Assembly: GCF_019511525.1 (NCBI RefSeq) | Contig: NZ_JAEUAT010000025.1 | Location: 20,788-84,787, forward strand | Source of the DNA: Rhizobium cauense | Lineage (GTDB): Bacteria > Pseudomonadota > Alphaproteobacteria > Rhizobiales > Rhizobiaceae | Direction: 5' to 3' | Length of the DNA: 64,000 nucleotides | In this document: positions 8,963 through 17,683 of the stretch, piece after piece | Layout of the letters: every line of letters begins with the position of its first letter | Position numbering within the stretch: position 1 is the stretch's first letter | The notes under the pieces: generated by a model | Told to the model about the DNA's origin: nothing | Database searches by the model: none | Seen by the model: the letters and a program-made list of their open reading frames with translations, nothing else | Made by a program: the position numbers and the translations under genes

Positions 8963-10099
8963 TTAAAGGGCTAGATCGCTGGGGTCGAAATTGACGATGA
9001 CTTCGCCCCAGGCGTCATATTTGTCTTTCGGAAGGTTCGTGAAGGGCGACGACTTCATGACGGCGCGCTTCGCTCCGCTCGCCAACGCCATGCGCGTCGC
9101 CTCGTTGGTACCGCCAACCGCTTCGACCTCAGGCGAGCCGATGATGTTGCCATCCGGGTCAAGCTTCATGTGAACCTTGATGCGAACGTCGCTGGCACCT
9201 TCCATCCCGGGAATAACCGACCAGTTGCCGGCAATCGCGCTACGCAAGGCGTCCATCTCGCTCATTGAAAGCTTGGAGCCGCCGGTGGCCTTCTTGGCAC
9301 CGAGCGAAGCAACCTGGGTCGAGTTCTTGGCGCCACCGGGCGACGGGTCCTGCTTGTTCAGCAGCGCCGCAATGTCGTCGGCATTGAAGTCGCTCTGCTT
9401 GGAGGAGGCGGATTTGGCCTTCTCCTGCTTCTTGTCCGCCTTCTTCTTGTCCGTCGGCTTTTCGTCCGCCTTCGCCTGGTCCTCGGTCTTCTTCTCCGGG
9501 GGCTTTTCGGCAGGCTTCTGTTCCGGCGGCTTCGGCTGCGGCTTCACAACTGGAGTCGGGACCTTGTCCGGCAGCGCCTCAGCGTCCGGCTTCGGTGGCT
9601 CCGGCTGTTCCTGCGGCGTTTCCTCCGGCTTCGGTGGGGTTGGGGTCGGCGGGGTGATTTCGGGCTTCGGCGGCGTAATGGACGCGACCTGCTTCGGCTC
9701 GACGTCCGTCTCCTCCTTCATGATGTCCTTCACCTCATTGGGGACGGGATCATTCTGCGGAAGAGGCTTTTCGACCGCCTTCGGGGCAGCGGCGCTCTCG
9801 TTGTTGCTGGGCTTGGCGTTCGGGACCGGCGGCGTCTTGAGGTCGACCTTGTTCTCGCCCATGTTCTCGGCGTTTTCGACATTTGTCGGCTTGGAGGTCG
9901 GCTTCGGCGCCGGCTTTTCACTCGGCTTGGCCGTCTTGTCGCCCTGCTGCATCTGCGTCATTTCTTCGACAGGCACGAGGTCGACGGGCATCGCCTCGAA
10001 ATCCTCGACCTTGAACTGCTCCGGGCTGCCGATCGAAACCAGAGCCCAGGCGAGCAGTGCACAGTGCAGCACAGCAGATGTGACGATACTGGCCTTCAT
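8963..10099 (-). CDS. tolA: Inner-membrane protein TolA (TonB-like C terminus)
   Basis: Energised by TolQR, TolA spans the periplasm and contacts TolB and Pal to pull the outer membrane inward at division. The 378 residues comprise one N-terminal membrane helix (residues 4-24), a long Pro/Lys/Glu-rich spacer (repeats such as PKPEITPPTPTPPKPEETP and KPPEKKTEDQAKADEK), and a C-terminal TolA/TonB domain (IKVHMKLDPDGNIIGSPEVE). The Pro/Lys composition is typical for the alphaproteobacterial form and differs from the Ala/Lys/Glu helix of E. coli. It sits between tolR and tolB in the canonical order. Confidence 0.93.
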   Translation of the reverse strand: MKASIVTSAVLHCALLAWALVSIGSPEQFKVEDFEAMPVDLVPVEEMTQMQQGDKTAKPSEKPAPKPTSKPTNVENAENMGENKVDLKTPPVPNAKPSNNESAAAPKAVEKPLPQNDPVPNEVKDIMKEETDVEPKQVASITPPKPEITPPTPTPPKPEETPQEQPEPPKPDAEALPDKVPTPVVKPQPKPPEQKPAEKPPEKKTEDQAKADEKPTDKKKADKKQEKAKSASSKQSDFNADDIAALLNKQDPSPGGAKNSTQVASLGAKKATGGSKLSMSEMDALRSAIAGNWSVIPGMEGASDVRIKVHMKLDPDGNIIGSPEVEAVGGTNEATRMALASGAKRAVMKSSPFTNLPKDKYDAWGEVIVNFDPSDLAL

Positions 10100-10107
10100 A
10101 GCGTTCG

Positions 10108-10566
10108 CTATTGGTCCTTCTTCTCTTGCGTCACGAGGCCGATGTTCTTGAAGCCCGCACCCTGGATGCGCGCCATAACGTCGGCGATCACGCCGTAAGG
10201 CGCGGTCGAATCGCCGCGGACGAAGATGCGCTCATTGTAGCCGGTGGTCGCGATCGCCTCGAGCTTGGCGGCAATCTCCTCCGGCGGAATCGGGGTTTCC
10301 TGAAGGAATACTTCACCGCTGTTCTTGACGGAGATCGTGATCGGCTGTGTTTCGGAATTCAGCGCCTTGGCCTGCGTTTCCGGCAGGTCCACCGGCACGC
10401 CGACGGTCATCATCGGTGCTGCGACCATGAAGATGATCAGAAGCACGAGCATAACGTCGACGAGCGGCGTCACGTTGATTTCGGAGATTGCACCGCCTCT
10501 GTGGCCACCGCGACGACGACGGCTTCCACCGCCGCCTCCGCCACCGCTTGGAGCACCCATACCCAT
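10108..10566 (-). CDS. tolR: Biopolymer transport protein TolR (ExbD family)
   Basis: Part of the proton-driven TolQ-TolR motor in the inner membrane. The 152 residues start with a glycine/arginine-rich tail (GAPSGGGGGGGSRRRRGG). One membrane helix (PLVDVMLVLLIIFMVAAPMM) follows and includes the conserved Asp that carries protons, then a periplasmic ExbD domain. It begins 23 bases after tolQ and ends 8 bases before tolA, so it is in the tolQRA operon. Confidence 0.95.
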   Translation of the reverse strand: MGMGAPSGGGGGGGSRRRRGGHRGGAISEINVTPLVDVMLVLLIIFMVAAPMMTVGVPVDLPETQAKALNSETQPITISVKNSGEVFLQETPIPPEEIAAKLEAIATTGYNERIFVRGDSTAPYGVIADVMARIQGAGFKNIGLVTQEKKDQ

Positions 10567-10589
10567 ATCGTTGACTCCGTTTCCGTCGG

Positions 10590-11309
10590 TTACTGCGCGG
10601 CCTGACGCGGCTGCAGCTTTTCATCAATCTGGCGCGAAAGGATGGCCGAGAATTCGTCCGCGAACCCTTCCATGCGGGCAGAAAGCTTGCCGGCGTCTGC
10701 AGTGAACTTGTTGTAGGCGATAACGGCCGGGATAGCGGCGACAAGGCCGATAGCGGTAGCCAGCAGCGCTTCGGCGATACCGGGGGCAACGACCGCGAGG
10801 TTGGTCGACTTCGAACCGGCGATCGCCTGGAACGAGGTCATGATACCGACGACGGTACCGAAGAGACCGATGAACGGACCGGCCGAACCGATGGTCGCGA
10901 GCGACCCGAGGCGGGCGGAGAGATATTCGGATTCACGAGAGAGCGTGACGTCCATGGCACGGTCGATACGCATCTGCAGGCCGATCGGCGAGCGTGCGCC
11001 GCGTTCGAACGACTTCTTCCATTCGCGCATGGCGGCGACGAAGATCGAGGCGAGGCCCGTATTGTTGCGTTCCGACAGCGTGCGGTAAAGCTCTTCCAAC
11101 GACTGGCCCGACCAGAAGACCTGCTCGAACTTGTCGAACTGGCGGCGCGCACGGCCAAATGCCAGATACTTGTCGATGACGATCGCCCAGGTCCAGACAG
11201 AGGCTGCGATAAGCCCGAGCATGACCAGCTTGACGACCAGACCTGCCTGCATGAAAAGCGACCAGAGACTGACGTCCGTGTGAGCCGCTGCCAATCCTAC
11301 TTGTTCCAT
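10590..11309 (-). CDS. tolQ: TolQ proton channel protein (MotA/TolQ/ExbB family)
   Basis: Inner-membrane proton channel subunit that drives TolA. The 239 residues carry three membrane segments, about 18-40 (LFMQAGLVVKLVMLGLIAAS), 140-160 and 170-195. The conserved ExbB/TolQ region lies at LATIGSAGPFIGLFGTVVGI. The ATG at 11309 (MEQVGLAAAHTD) is chosen because the longer frame from 11444 adds 45 residues with no homology character. It is the first gene of tolQRA; 435 bases separate it from ybgC upstream. Confidence 0.95.
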   Translation of the reverse strand: MEQVGLAAAHTDVSLWSLFMQAGLVVKLVMLGLIAASVWTWAIVIDKYLAFGRARRQFDKFEQVFWSGQSLEELYRTLSERNNTGLASIFVAAMREWKKSFERGARSPIGLQMRIDRAMDVTLSRESEYLSARLGSLATIGSAGPFIGLFGTVVGIMTSFQAIAGSKSTNLAVVAPGIAEALLATAIGLVAAIPAVIAYNKFTADAGKLSARMEGFADEFSAILSRQIDEKLQPRQAAQ

Positions 11310-11744
11310 TGATCCAAAATCCCCGAATCCAAACGCCCGGCACTTGACCGGGCGGCACAAAGTGATCTCGCAAGAAGTGTCTGGCGGCCGCCGCCCAAAG
11401 CCCTGGTCAAGCTTCCAAGCTCTTATCGCCTTCCTTGCCGTCAATTTTGGTCAAAGGAAGGCGTGCACCGCACAAACTCTGACAATCCGAGTAAGACACT
11501 ATTATGGTTAACAGTTCGTTAGCGCCGGATGATGACAGCGAAACTATCGGCGAAAGATGTATCCTTGGATTACTTGGTCAGATCTTGAGTCGATGACCAA
11601 AACAGCGCTCATCTTGCAGCGCGGAAATTCCTTCACACAAAACTCATGTTTATGCAAGCGCGGAATCGGCGTCTTTGCGGGCCTTGCGCTGTGAGCGGGT
11701 CGAATTGCCGCGGCGAATGCCCCACAGCCGAGCGGCAACATTCC
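11310..11744. other. Gene-free spacer between ybgC and tolQ
   Basis: No convincing gene. Short frames here have no family resemblance and overlap one another. A near-consensus CtrA-type element (TTAA, seven bases, TTAG) lies at 11508-11522, about 200 bases upstream of tolQ. The length suggests that tolQ has its own promoter and is not simply co-transcribed with ybgC. Confidence 0.4.
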
Positions 11745-12200
11745 TCACAATGGCTTGCTGCCTTCGAGGAACTTTTCCGCAAGCGTTTCCGGCAATCGGC
11801 GCGGCCGTGCTTTCGCGTTGATGACAGCAATGATGACCTTTGCCGCGATCAGCAGCGTTTCCCCGCGCCGGATTTCCTGCGTGAGCACCATCTTGGCCCC
11901 GCCGGCTTTCTCCGTGTGGGTCAGCACGGTCAGGATATCATCCATCCGCGCCGGTTGCTTGAAGTCGATCTCCATCCGGTGGACAACGAAGACAAGCCCC
12001 TCCTCGTCCGCATTGATGAGTTCCCGCTGCTCGACGCCGAGGCACCGCAGATAGTCGGTGCGGCCGCGCTCGAGGAAATGCAGGTAGCGCGCGTGATAGA
12101 CAAGGCCGGAGAAGTCGGTGTCCTCATAGTAGACGCGCTGCAGGAGTCGGTGACCCGTTTCCGTGAGTTCGCCCGAAATCGAAAAACCGTTGTCCGCCAT
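11745..12200 (-). CDS. ybgC: Tol-Pal associated acyl-CoA thioesterase YbgC
   Basis: Hot-dog-fold thioesterase of the 4-hydroxybenzoyl-CoA thioesterase type that hydrolyses acyl-CoA in the cytoplasm; its link to Tol-Pal is genomic and incompletely understood. The 151-residue product contains YYEDTDFSGLVYHARYLHFLERGR, which includes the catalytic Asp and the family motif. The ATG at 12200 (MADNGFSISG) is preferred to one at 12257. In many alphaproteobacteria ybgC lies directly downstream of ruvB; here its upstream neighbour is the divergent sqdB and ruvB is more than 22 kb away. Confidence 0.93.
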   Translation of the reverse strand: MADNGFSISGELTETGHRLLQRVYYEDTDFSGLVYHARYLHFLERGRTDYLRCLGVEQRELINADEEGLVFVVHRMEIDFKQPARMDDILTVLTHTEKAGGAKMVLTQEIRRGETLLIAAKVIIAVINAKARPRRLPETLAEKFLEGSKPL

Positions 12201-12319
12201 AATTTTCTCCAAAGTCACGCGCCCTCTTTGGCGGAAGACTTTCGGCCTTGCAAGCATTGAACAATTGTCACGCTTCCTAAGTAATTTTCGACAGAGACAT
12301 TCAAGCAGGAGACGACACG

Positions 12320-13540
12320 ATGAAGATTGCAGTGATGGGCGGGGACGGATTTATCGGCTGGCCGACATCATTGCATCTCTCTGACGCGGGGCACGACATC
12401 CATATCCTCGACAATCTATCGCGGCGGTGGATCGACACCGAACTGGGTGTGCAATCGCTGACGCCGATGGACTCGATCCAGGAACGCACCCGCATCTGGC
12501 ACGCCGAAACCGGCCGGCGCATTCACTTCAACCTCATCGATCTCGCCAAGGACTATGAGCTGCTGAAGAAGTGGCTGGCGGAAAACCGCCCGGATGCGAT
12601 CGTCCATTTTGCCGAGCAGCGTGCCGCCCCCTACTCCATGAAGAGCGATCGCCACAAGAACTATACGGTCAACAACAACGTCAACGCCACTCATAACCTC
12701 CTGAACGCACTTGTCGAACTCCAGCTCGACTCGCATCTGATCCACCTCGGCACGATGGGCGTCTACGGCTATTCGACGGTCGGGGCGGCGATCCCGGAGG
12801 GCTATCTGCCCGTCAGCATCGAGACGGCGAACGGCGAGACTGTCAGCCAGGAAATCCTCTATCCTTCCAATCCCGGCTCGATCTACCACATGACAAAGTG
12901 CCTGGATCAGCTGCTTTTCCAATTCTACGCCAAGAACGATGGCCTGCGCATCACCGACCTGCACCAAGGCATCGTCTGGGGCACGCACACGGAGCAGACG
13001 CGCCGCCACCCGCAGCTCATCAATCGCTTCGACTATGACGGCGACTACGGCACCGTGCTGAACCGCTTCCTCATCCAGGCCGCGATCGGATATCCGCTGA
13101 CCGTTCACGGCACCGGCGGCCAGACCCGCGCCTTCATCCATATTCAGGATTCCGTGCGCTGCATCGAACTGGCATTGAAAAACCCACCTGCCCGCGGCGC
13201 CCGCGTCGAGATCTTCAACCAGATGACGGAAACGCATCGGGTACGCGATCTGGCGGAGATGATCGCCAGAATAAGCGGCGCCGAGATTGCGTGGCTACCG
13301 AACCCGCGCAAGGAGGCGCAGGAGAACGAACTGATCGTCAGGAACGAGAAGTTCCGCAACCTCGGCCTCGAGCCGATCACCCTGCAGGCAGGGCTTCTCA
13401 GCGAAATCGTCGACGTCGCGAAGAAATTCGCCTATCGTGTCGATCGGTCGCGCGTCCCCGCGGTTTCCGCCTGGACGAAAGACATTGCCGCGACGATCAA
13501 CTACGATCCGGAAGGCACGAGGCTAAAATCGGTTTCATGA
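12320..13540 (+). CDS. sqdB: UDP-sulfoquinovose synthase SqdB
   Basis: Makes UDP-sulfoquinovose from UDP-glucose and sulfite, the head-group donor for the sulfolipid SQDG. The 406 residues form an extended short-chain dehydrogenase/epimerase with the NAD site GGDGFIGWP near residues 7-15, the DNLSRRWID segment characteristic of SqdB, and the Y-x3-K pair in YHMTKCLDQ near residue 190. An AGGAG ribosome site is placed seven bases before the ATG. It opens a three-gene translationally coupled operon with sqdD and sqdC; in phosphate-starved rhizobia sulfolipid replaces phospholipid, but no Pho box was located here. Confidence 0.95.
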   Translation: MKIAVMGGDGFIGWPTSLHLSDAGHDIHILDNLSRRWIDTELGVQSLTPMDSIQERTRIWHAETGRRIHFNLIDLAKDYELLKKWLAENRPDAIVHFAEQRAAPYSMKSDRHKNYTVNNNVNATHNLLNALVELQLDSHLIHLGTMGVYGYSTVGAAIPEGYLPVSIETANGETVSQEILYPSNPGSIYHMTKCLDQLLFQFYAKNDGLRITDLHQGIVWGTHTEQTRRHPQLINRFDYDGDYGTVLNRFLIQAAIGYPLTVHGTGGQTRAFIHIQDSVRCIELALKNPPARGARVEIFNQMTETHRVRDLAEMIARISGAEIAWLPNPRKEAQENELIVRNEKFRNLGLEPITLQAGLLSEIVDVAKKFAYRVDRSRVPAVSAWTKDIAATINYDPEGTRLKSVS

Positions 13541-14367
13541 GAGAGCCCCCGCCGCTGCGGCACGCCTACGTCACTCTTGTCACCAACAACGACTACGCGA
13601 TGGGCGCAAAGGCACTCGCGACATCATTGCGCCGCACCGGCACTTCCGCCGACATCGTCGTCCTCCATACGGCGGGCGCCGATCAGGGCCACCTGTCCCC
13701 GCTCCTGCAATTCGGCTGCCGGCTCGTGCAGGTCGATCATCTGCCGCTGTCGGCTGAATTCAACGAGCGCCACGCTCGATCCAACCTGCACGCCAGCGCC
13801 CCCTTCACGAAGGGACGTAAGCCGGCGTTTCACTCGCCGCTCGATAATTTCTGCAAGCTGCGCCTATGGGAGCTGACCGAGTACAGCAGCTGCGTCTTCA
13901 TCGACGCGGATGCGATCGTGCTGCGCAATATCGACAAGCTCTTCCTCTATCCGGAGTTCTCCGCCGCCCCGAATGTCTACGAGACCCTGGCCGACTTCCA
14001 TCGAATGAACTCAGGCGTGTTCGTCGCTCGCCCATCCGGTGATATGTTCGGGCGGATGTTGGAGCGACTGGACCAGCCTGACATGTTCTGGAAGCGGACA
14101 GATCAGACATTTCTGCAGGCTTTTTTCCCGGATTGGCACGGACTGCCGGTCTATTTCAACATGCTCCAGTACGTATGGTTCACCATGCCCAAGCTTTGGG
14201 ACTGGCGAAGCATTTCTGTCCTGCACTACCAGTACGAGAAACCGTGGGAGACGAATCACCCCAAGGCCGAGAAACTCCGGCCGCTGATCGACCTGTGGCA
14301 CGCATTCTATGCCGGCGATGATCTGCCGGATATCTCGGCAATGGCCAATCCGGAAGAGGCAGCATGA
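13537..14367 (+). CDS. sqdD: Glycosyltransferase family 8, sulfolipid synthase SqdD
   Basis: Probable transferase that puts sulfoquinovose onto diacylglycerol. The 276-residue product is a GT8-type enzyme: N-terminal AYVTLVTNNDYAMGAKALATS, the metal-binding DxD in FIDADAIVL at residues 123-125, and a glycogenin-like C-terminal half. Its ATG overlaps the sqdB stop in an ATGA arrangement, which decides the start and implies translational coupling. The function follows from the sqdB-D-C order known in Rhodobacter and Sinorhizobium. Confidence 0.9.
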   Translation: MREPPPLRHAYVTLVTNNDYAMGAKALATSLRRTGTSADIVVLHTAGADQGHLSPLLQFGCRLVQVDHLPLSAEFNERHARSNLHASAPFTKGRKPAFHSPLDNFCKLRLWELTEYSSCVFIDADAIVLRNIDKLFLYPEFSAAPNVYETLADFHRMNSGVFVARPSGDMFGRMLERLDQPDMFWKRTDQTFLQAFFPDWHGLPVYFNMLQYVWFTMPKLWDWRSISVLHYQYEKPWETNHPKAEKLRPLIDLWHAFYAGDDLPDISAMANPEEAA

Positions 14368-15248
14368 AGGTACTGGTATCGGGGGGAACAGGTCTCGTCG
14401 GACGCTATATCGTCGAGGAACTGCTCGCCGCCGGATATACTGTGATCATCGGCGGCCGCCACGCACCTCTGCCGCGCTTCTTTTCGCGCCCCGTCGAATT
14501 CGCCCCGCTCTCGCTCGATCCGGCGCGCGACCATATCGAAGCCTTCGACGACGCCTATTTCTTCGTGCACTGCGCCTTCCACCATCTGCCGGGAAAATAC
14601 CGCGGCGGTGAAGGCGATGATCCCGCGACCTTCAGACGCTTCAACCTCGACGGCAGCGTCCGGCTCTTCGAAGCGGCCAAGCGTGCAGGCACGCGGCGCT
14701 GCGTCTTCATTTCCAGCCGCGCCGCCTATGGCGAGCACACGCCGGGAACCATGCTGACGGAGGGAATGCCCGCCAAACCCGAGACCCTCTACGGTCAGGT
14801 CAAACTGGATGCGGAGCGCAGCCTGGCGCATCTTGCAGCGCCGGGTTTTGTGACAGCGAGCCTGCGACTGACGGGGGTTTACGGCAACCTTCGCCCCAAC
14901 AAGTGGGATAAGCTGATCGAAGACTACCTCGCAGGCCGCCCCCTGCCCTCACGAGCGGGAACCGAAGTCCACGGGCAGGATGTCGGCAAGGCCGTGCGGC
15001 TGATGCTCGAGGCCGAACCAGCACGCATCTCGGGGGAGACCTTCAACGTCTCGGACATCGCCCTGGATAGCTGGGATATCCTGGAGCCCATCCGCTGGGA
15101 ACGCGACTGTGTGAACAGGCTGCCGCTGGCTGCCGACAAATCGGTGCTCACTCCAATGGATACTGCAAAAATTCGCGCGCTCGGTTGGTCGCCAGGCGGG
15201 ATGCCTTTGTTCGAGGAAACGATGCACGCGCTAGCCACAGGCAAATAG
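14364..15248 (+). CDS. sqdC: NAD-dependent epimerase/reductase SqdC
   Basis: Third gene of the sulfolipid operon. The 294 residues form a Rossmann-fold SDR/epimerase with the dinucleotide site GGTGLVGRYIVEE at residues 7-19 and an active-site YGQVK. Its exact step in SQDG synthesis is not established, although sqdC is retained with sqdB and sqdD across several alphaproteobacteria. The start overlaps sqdD by four bases (ATGA). Confidence 0.87.
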   Translation: MKVLVSGGTGLVGRYIVEELLAAGYTVIIGGRHAPLPRFFSRPVEFAPLSLDPARDHIEAFDDAYFFVHCAFHHLPGKYRGGEGDDPATFRRFNLDGSVRLFEAAKRAGTRRCVFISSRAAYGEHTPGTMLTEGMPAKPETLYGQVKLDAERSLAHLAAPGFVTASLRLTGVYGNLRPNKWDKLIEDYLAGRPLPSRAGTEVHGQDVGKAVRLMLEAEPARISGETFNVSDIALDSWDILEPIRWERDCVNRLPLAADKSVLTPMDTAKIRALGWSPGGMPLFEETMHALATGK

Positions 15249-15323
15249 CGCCGGGCAATCGGCACAGGCCCACGCAAGCCTGAAGTTGCAGACTTCCACG
15301 GACAGTGCAATCCGGAGGATAGT

Positions 15324-16055
15324 ATGCAAGCCAGTTCCGCATCCGCGCTCAACATCCTGCGCAACGTCTATTCGGCCGATAACCTCAACACGTCGACCGA
15401 CAGCACCGGCAGCGTGCGCCTGAAGATACTTCAGAATTCGGCGAAGGCACTGGAAAGCCTGCGCGAAAACATGACGACATCGGCCGAAGCGGCCAAGAGC
15501 CGCGCGGCGCGCAAGCTCGAGGAAGCCAAGCAGCAGTTGGAGATGCTGAAGAGCGGTGGCTACCCGCCTGAGGTCGTGGCACGACTGGCGGCTGAACTTG
15601 CCCATAAGATCAGCGCCGCGGCGGCGGAATTCGCCTCCGCGGTTGCAGCCAGCGCAACGAACATCGCGTCTGCGGCAAATGCTGCCGTTGCGGCCACCGA
15701 TACGGGAGCGCCCGAAACGGATGTCGCAACCGATGCGACCACCTCAGCCACAACAATATCCTCGGAAGATACCACGAGCAGCACTGCGGAGGCGGACGAA
15801 CCTGACGGCGCGACGCCGGCGCGCAACGCCTACCAGAGCATCGTTGAAGATGGCAAACAGGCATCCGCCGGCATCTCAGCCGAGGATCGCAAGACGATGG
15901 AAGAGTTCAAGTCCATCCTGCAGGAAGTTCGTCACCTGATGGACAAGGCAATGCGCGACCTGCGCGCCGGAAACACCCAATCGGGTTCAGGCATGGCCTA
16001 TCCGCTCGATGGAGAGGCTGGCAACTCGGCCATACCGAGCAGCATCACGATCTGA
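15324..16055 (+). CDS. Hypothetical Ala/Thr-rich protein
   Basis: No family is recognised. The 243-residue product has no signal peptide or membrane segment. Residues about 25-80 are predicted helical and charged (NSAKALESLRENMTTSAEAA, KSRAARKLEEAKQQLEMLKS). Residues about 90-155 are a low-complexity Ala/Thr/Ser/Asp stretch, followed by another helical segment (DRKTMEEFKSILQEVRHLMD). The start is supported by a GGAGG seven bases upstream. It lies between sqdC and the 5-FCL gene on the same strand. The helix-linker-helix layout resembles structural or secreted proteins, but this is only composition. Confidence 0.75.
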   Translation: MQASSASALNILRNVYSADNLNTSTDSTGSVRLKILQNSAKALESLRENMTTSAEAAKSRAARKLEEAKQQLEMLKSGGYPPEVVARLAAELAHKISAAAAEFASAVAASATNIASAANAAVAATDTGAPETDVATDATTSATTISSEDTTSSTAEADEPDGATPARNAYQSIVEDGKQASAGISAEDRKTMEEFKSILQEVRHLMDKAMRDLRAGNTQSGSGMAYPLDGEAGNSAIPSSITI

Positions 16056-16140
16056 CATTTCTGGCTCGGACAGGCCGGCAAAGGTCGCATAGTCCCGTTG
16101 AAATGCTCAACAGGCCCACTATGGTCTGCTGAAAACAGCG

Positions 16141-16737
16141 ATGGACCGCATGACTCTGAAAGAACTGAAAGCCGAAATGCGTGCCGGACGGCTCGCGCTA
16201 CGCGACGCGATACCGGAAGACGTTCGCATCGAGATGAGCCTCGCCATGGCCGAGCATGCCGGTGAGGCAGTTGCCTTCGAACCCGGCACTATTGTCTCAG
16301 GTTTCCTGCCTATCCGCTCAGAAGCTGACATCCGGCCGCTTCTCGCCCGCTTCCAGGCACGTGGCGCACGCCTGTGCGTGCCCGCCATCCTTGATAAGCA
16401 GACGATCGTGTTTCGAGAGCTCGTGCGTGGCGCACCGTTGGTCAACACCGGCTTCGGCACCTCGGGGCCACCGGCGGATGCCGCCGTGCTCGATCCCGAG
16501 ATCATGCTGGTGCCCCTCTCCGCCTTCGACAACCGCGGCCACCGCATCGGCTACGGCGCCGGCTATTATGACCGTGCCATCGAGCGTTTGCGGCAAAAAG
16601 GCCTGCATCCCAAGCTGATCGGCATTGCATTCGACTGCCAGGAAGTGGCACATGTGCCCGACGAGCCGCACGATGTCAGCCTGGACGCCCTTCTGACAGA
16701 AAGCGGGCTGCGCTTTTTTGCCTCTTGGATTGGATAG
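16141..16737 (+). CDS. 5-formyltetrahydrofolate cyclo-ligase
   Basis: Converts 5-formyl-THF with ATP to 5,10-methenyl-THF, returning stored folate to the C1 pool. The 198 residues show the family signature GYGAGYYDRAIERL near residues 138-151 and the substrate segment VSGFLPIRSEADIRPLL. A second in-frame ATG at 16150 is an alternative start. In many bacteria this gene (ygfA/fau) lies just downstream of zapA and 6S RNA. Here those lie about 27 kb away on the opposite strand, consistent with an inversion. Confidence 0.93.
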   Translation: MDRMTLKELKAEMRAGRLALRDAIPEDVRIEMSLAMAEHAGEAVAFEPGTIVSGFLPIRSEADIRPLLARFQARGARLCVPAILDKQTIVFRELVRGAPLVNTGFGTSGPPADAAVLDPEIMLVPLSAFDNRGHRIGYGAGYYDRAIERLRQKGLHPKLIGIAFDCQEVAHVPDEPHDVSLDALLTESGLRFFASWIG

Positions 16738-16739
16738 CA

Positions 16740-17564
16740 ATGCGACTGCTTTTTCTGGGTGACATGGTGGGTAAGACCGGACGCACTGCCGTCTGGAACC
16801 GCCTCCCCGGCCTCATTTCCGACCTGAAGCTCGATTTCGTCGTGGTCAACGGCGAGAACGCCGCCGGCGGTTTTGGCATCACCGAGGATATCTTCCTTGA
16901 GACGATCAACGCCGGCGCCGATGTCGTCACGACAGGCAACCACGTCTGGGATCAGAAGGAAGCGGTCGCCTTTGCCGGACGTCACGACCAGTTCCTGCGA
17001 CCCGCCAACTACCCACAGGGCACTCCCGGCCGCGGCTCAGGGCTTTTCTATGCCCGCAACGGCGCACGCGTCCTTGTCGCCAACGTCATGGGCCGGGTCT
17101 TCATGCATCCTGAACTCGACGACCCCTTCAAGTCAGCCGAGGCGATCCTGGATGCCTGCCCCCTCAAGGAGCAGGCGGATGCGATCATCTTCGACTTCCA
17201 TGCAGAAGCGACGAGCGAGAAACAGTGCTTCGGCCATTTCGTCGACGGCCGCGCCAGCTTCGTCGTGGGCACCCACACGCATGTGCCGACGGCCGACCAC
17301 CAGATCCTGAATGGCGGCACCGCCTATATGTCGGACGCCGGCATGTGCGGCGACTACGACAGCTCGCTCGGCATGGACAAGGAGGAGCCGCTCAACCGGT
17401 TCATCTCCAAGATGCCGAAGGGCCGCATGGAAGCGGCTACCGGTCCTGCCACGATCTGCGGCGTCGGCGTCGAGATATCGGATGCGACCGGGCTCGCTGA
17501 GAAGATCGCTCCGCTGCGCCTTGGTCCTCGCCTTGCCGAGACCATTCCGGAGTTTTGGCGCTAG
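16740..17564 (+). CDS. YmdB-type metallophosphoesterase (TIGR00282 family)
   Basis: Calcineurin-like phosphoesterase of the TIGR00282 group; the Bacillus member YmdB hydrolyses 2',3'- and 3',5'-cyclic nucleotides, but the role here is unknown. The 274-residue product has the metal-binding set in order: FLGDMVGKTGR (residues 4-14), NGENAAGGFG, TGNHVWD and GTHTHVPTAD. It starts two bases after the stop of the 5-FCL gene, so the two are co-transcribed, an arrangement often seen in alphaproteobacteria. Confidence 0.9.
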   Translation: MRLLFLGDMVGKTGRTAVWNRLPGLISDLKLDFVVVNGENAAGGFGITEDIFLETINAGADVVTTGNHVWDQKEAVAFAGRHDQFLRPANYPQGTPGRGSGLFYARNGARVLVANVMGRVFMHPELDDPFKSAEAILDACPLKEQADAIIFDFHAEATSEKQCFGHFVDGRASFVVGTHTHVPTADHQILNGGTAYMSDAGMCGDYDSSLGMDKEEPLNRFISKMPKGRMEAATGPATICGVGVEISDATGLAEKIAPLRLGPRLAETIPEFWR

Positions 17565-17683
17565 CGTAGGCAGGTGCCCGCCATGACGCAAAAGTGAGCA
17601 GCGGCTCCAGATTTCAACTGGACCGCTGCGGCGCCTTGCCGCATCCTCCCGAGCCTACCCGTGAGAGCGCTGGAGGAAGTGGC

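Noticed and set aside
11544..11741. Short open frame between ybgC and tolQ
   Set aside because: Overlapped by another chance frame on the same strand, with no family resemblance and no ribosome site.
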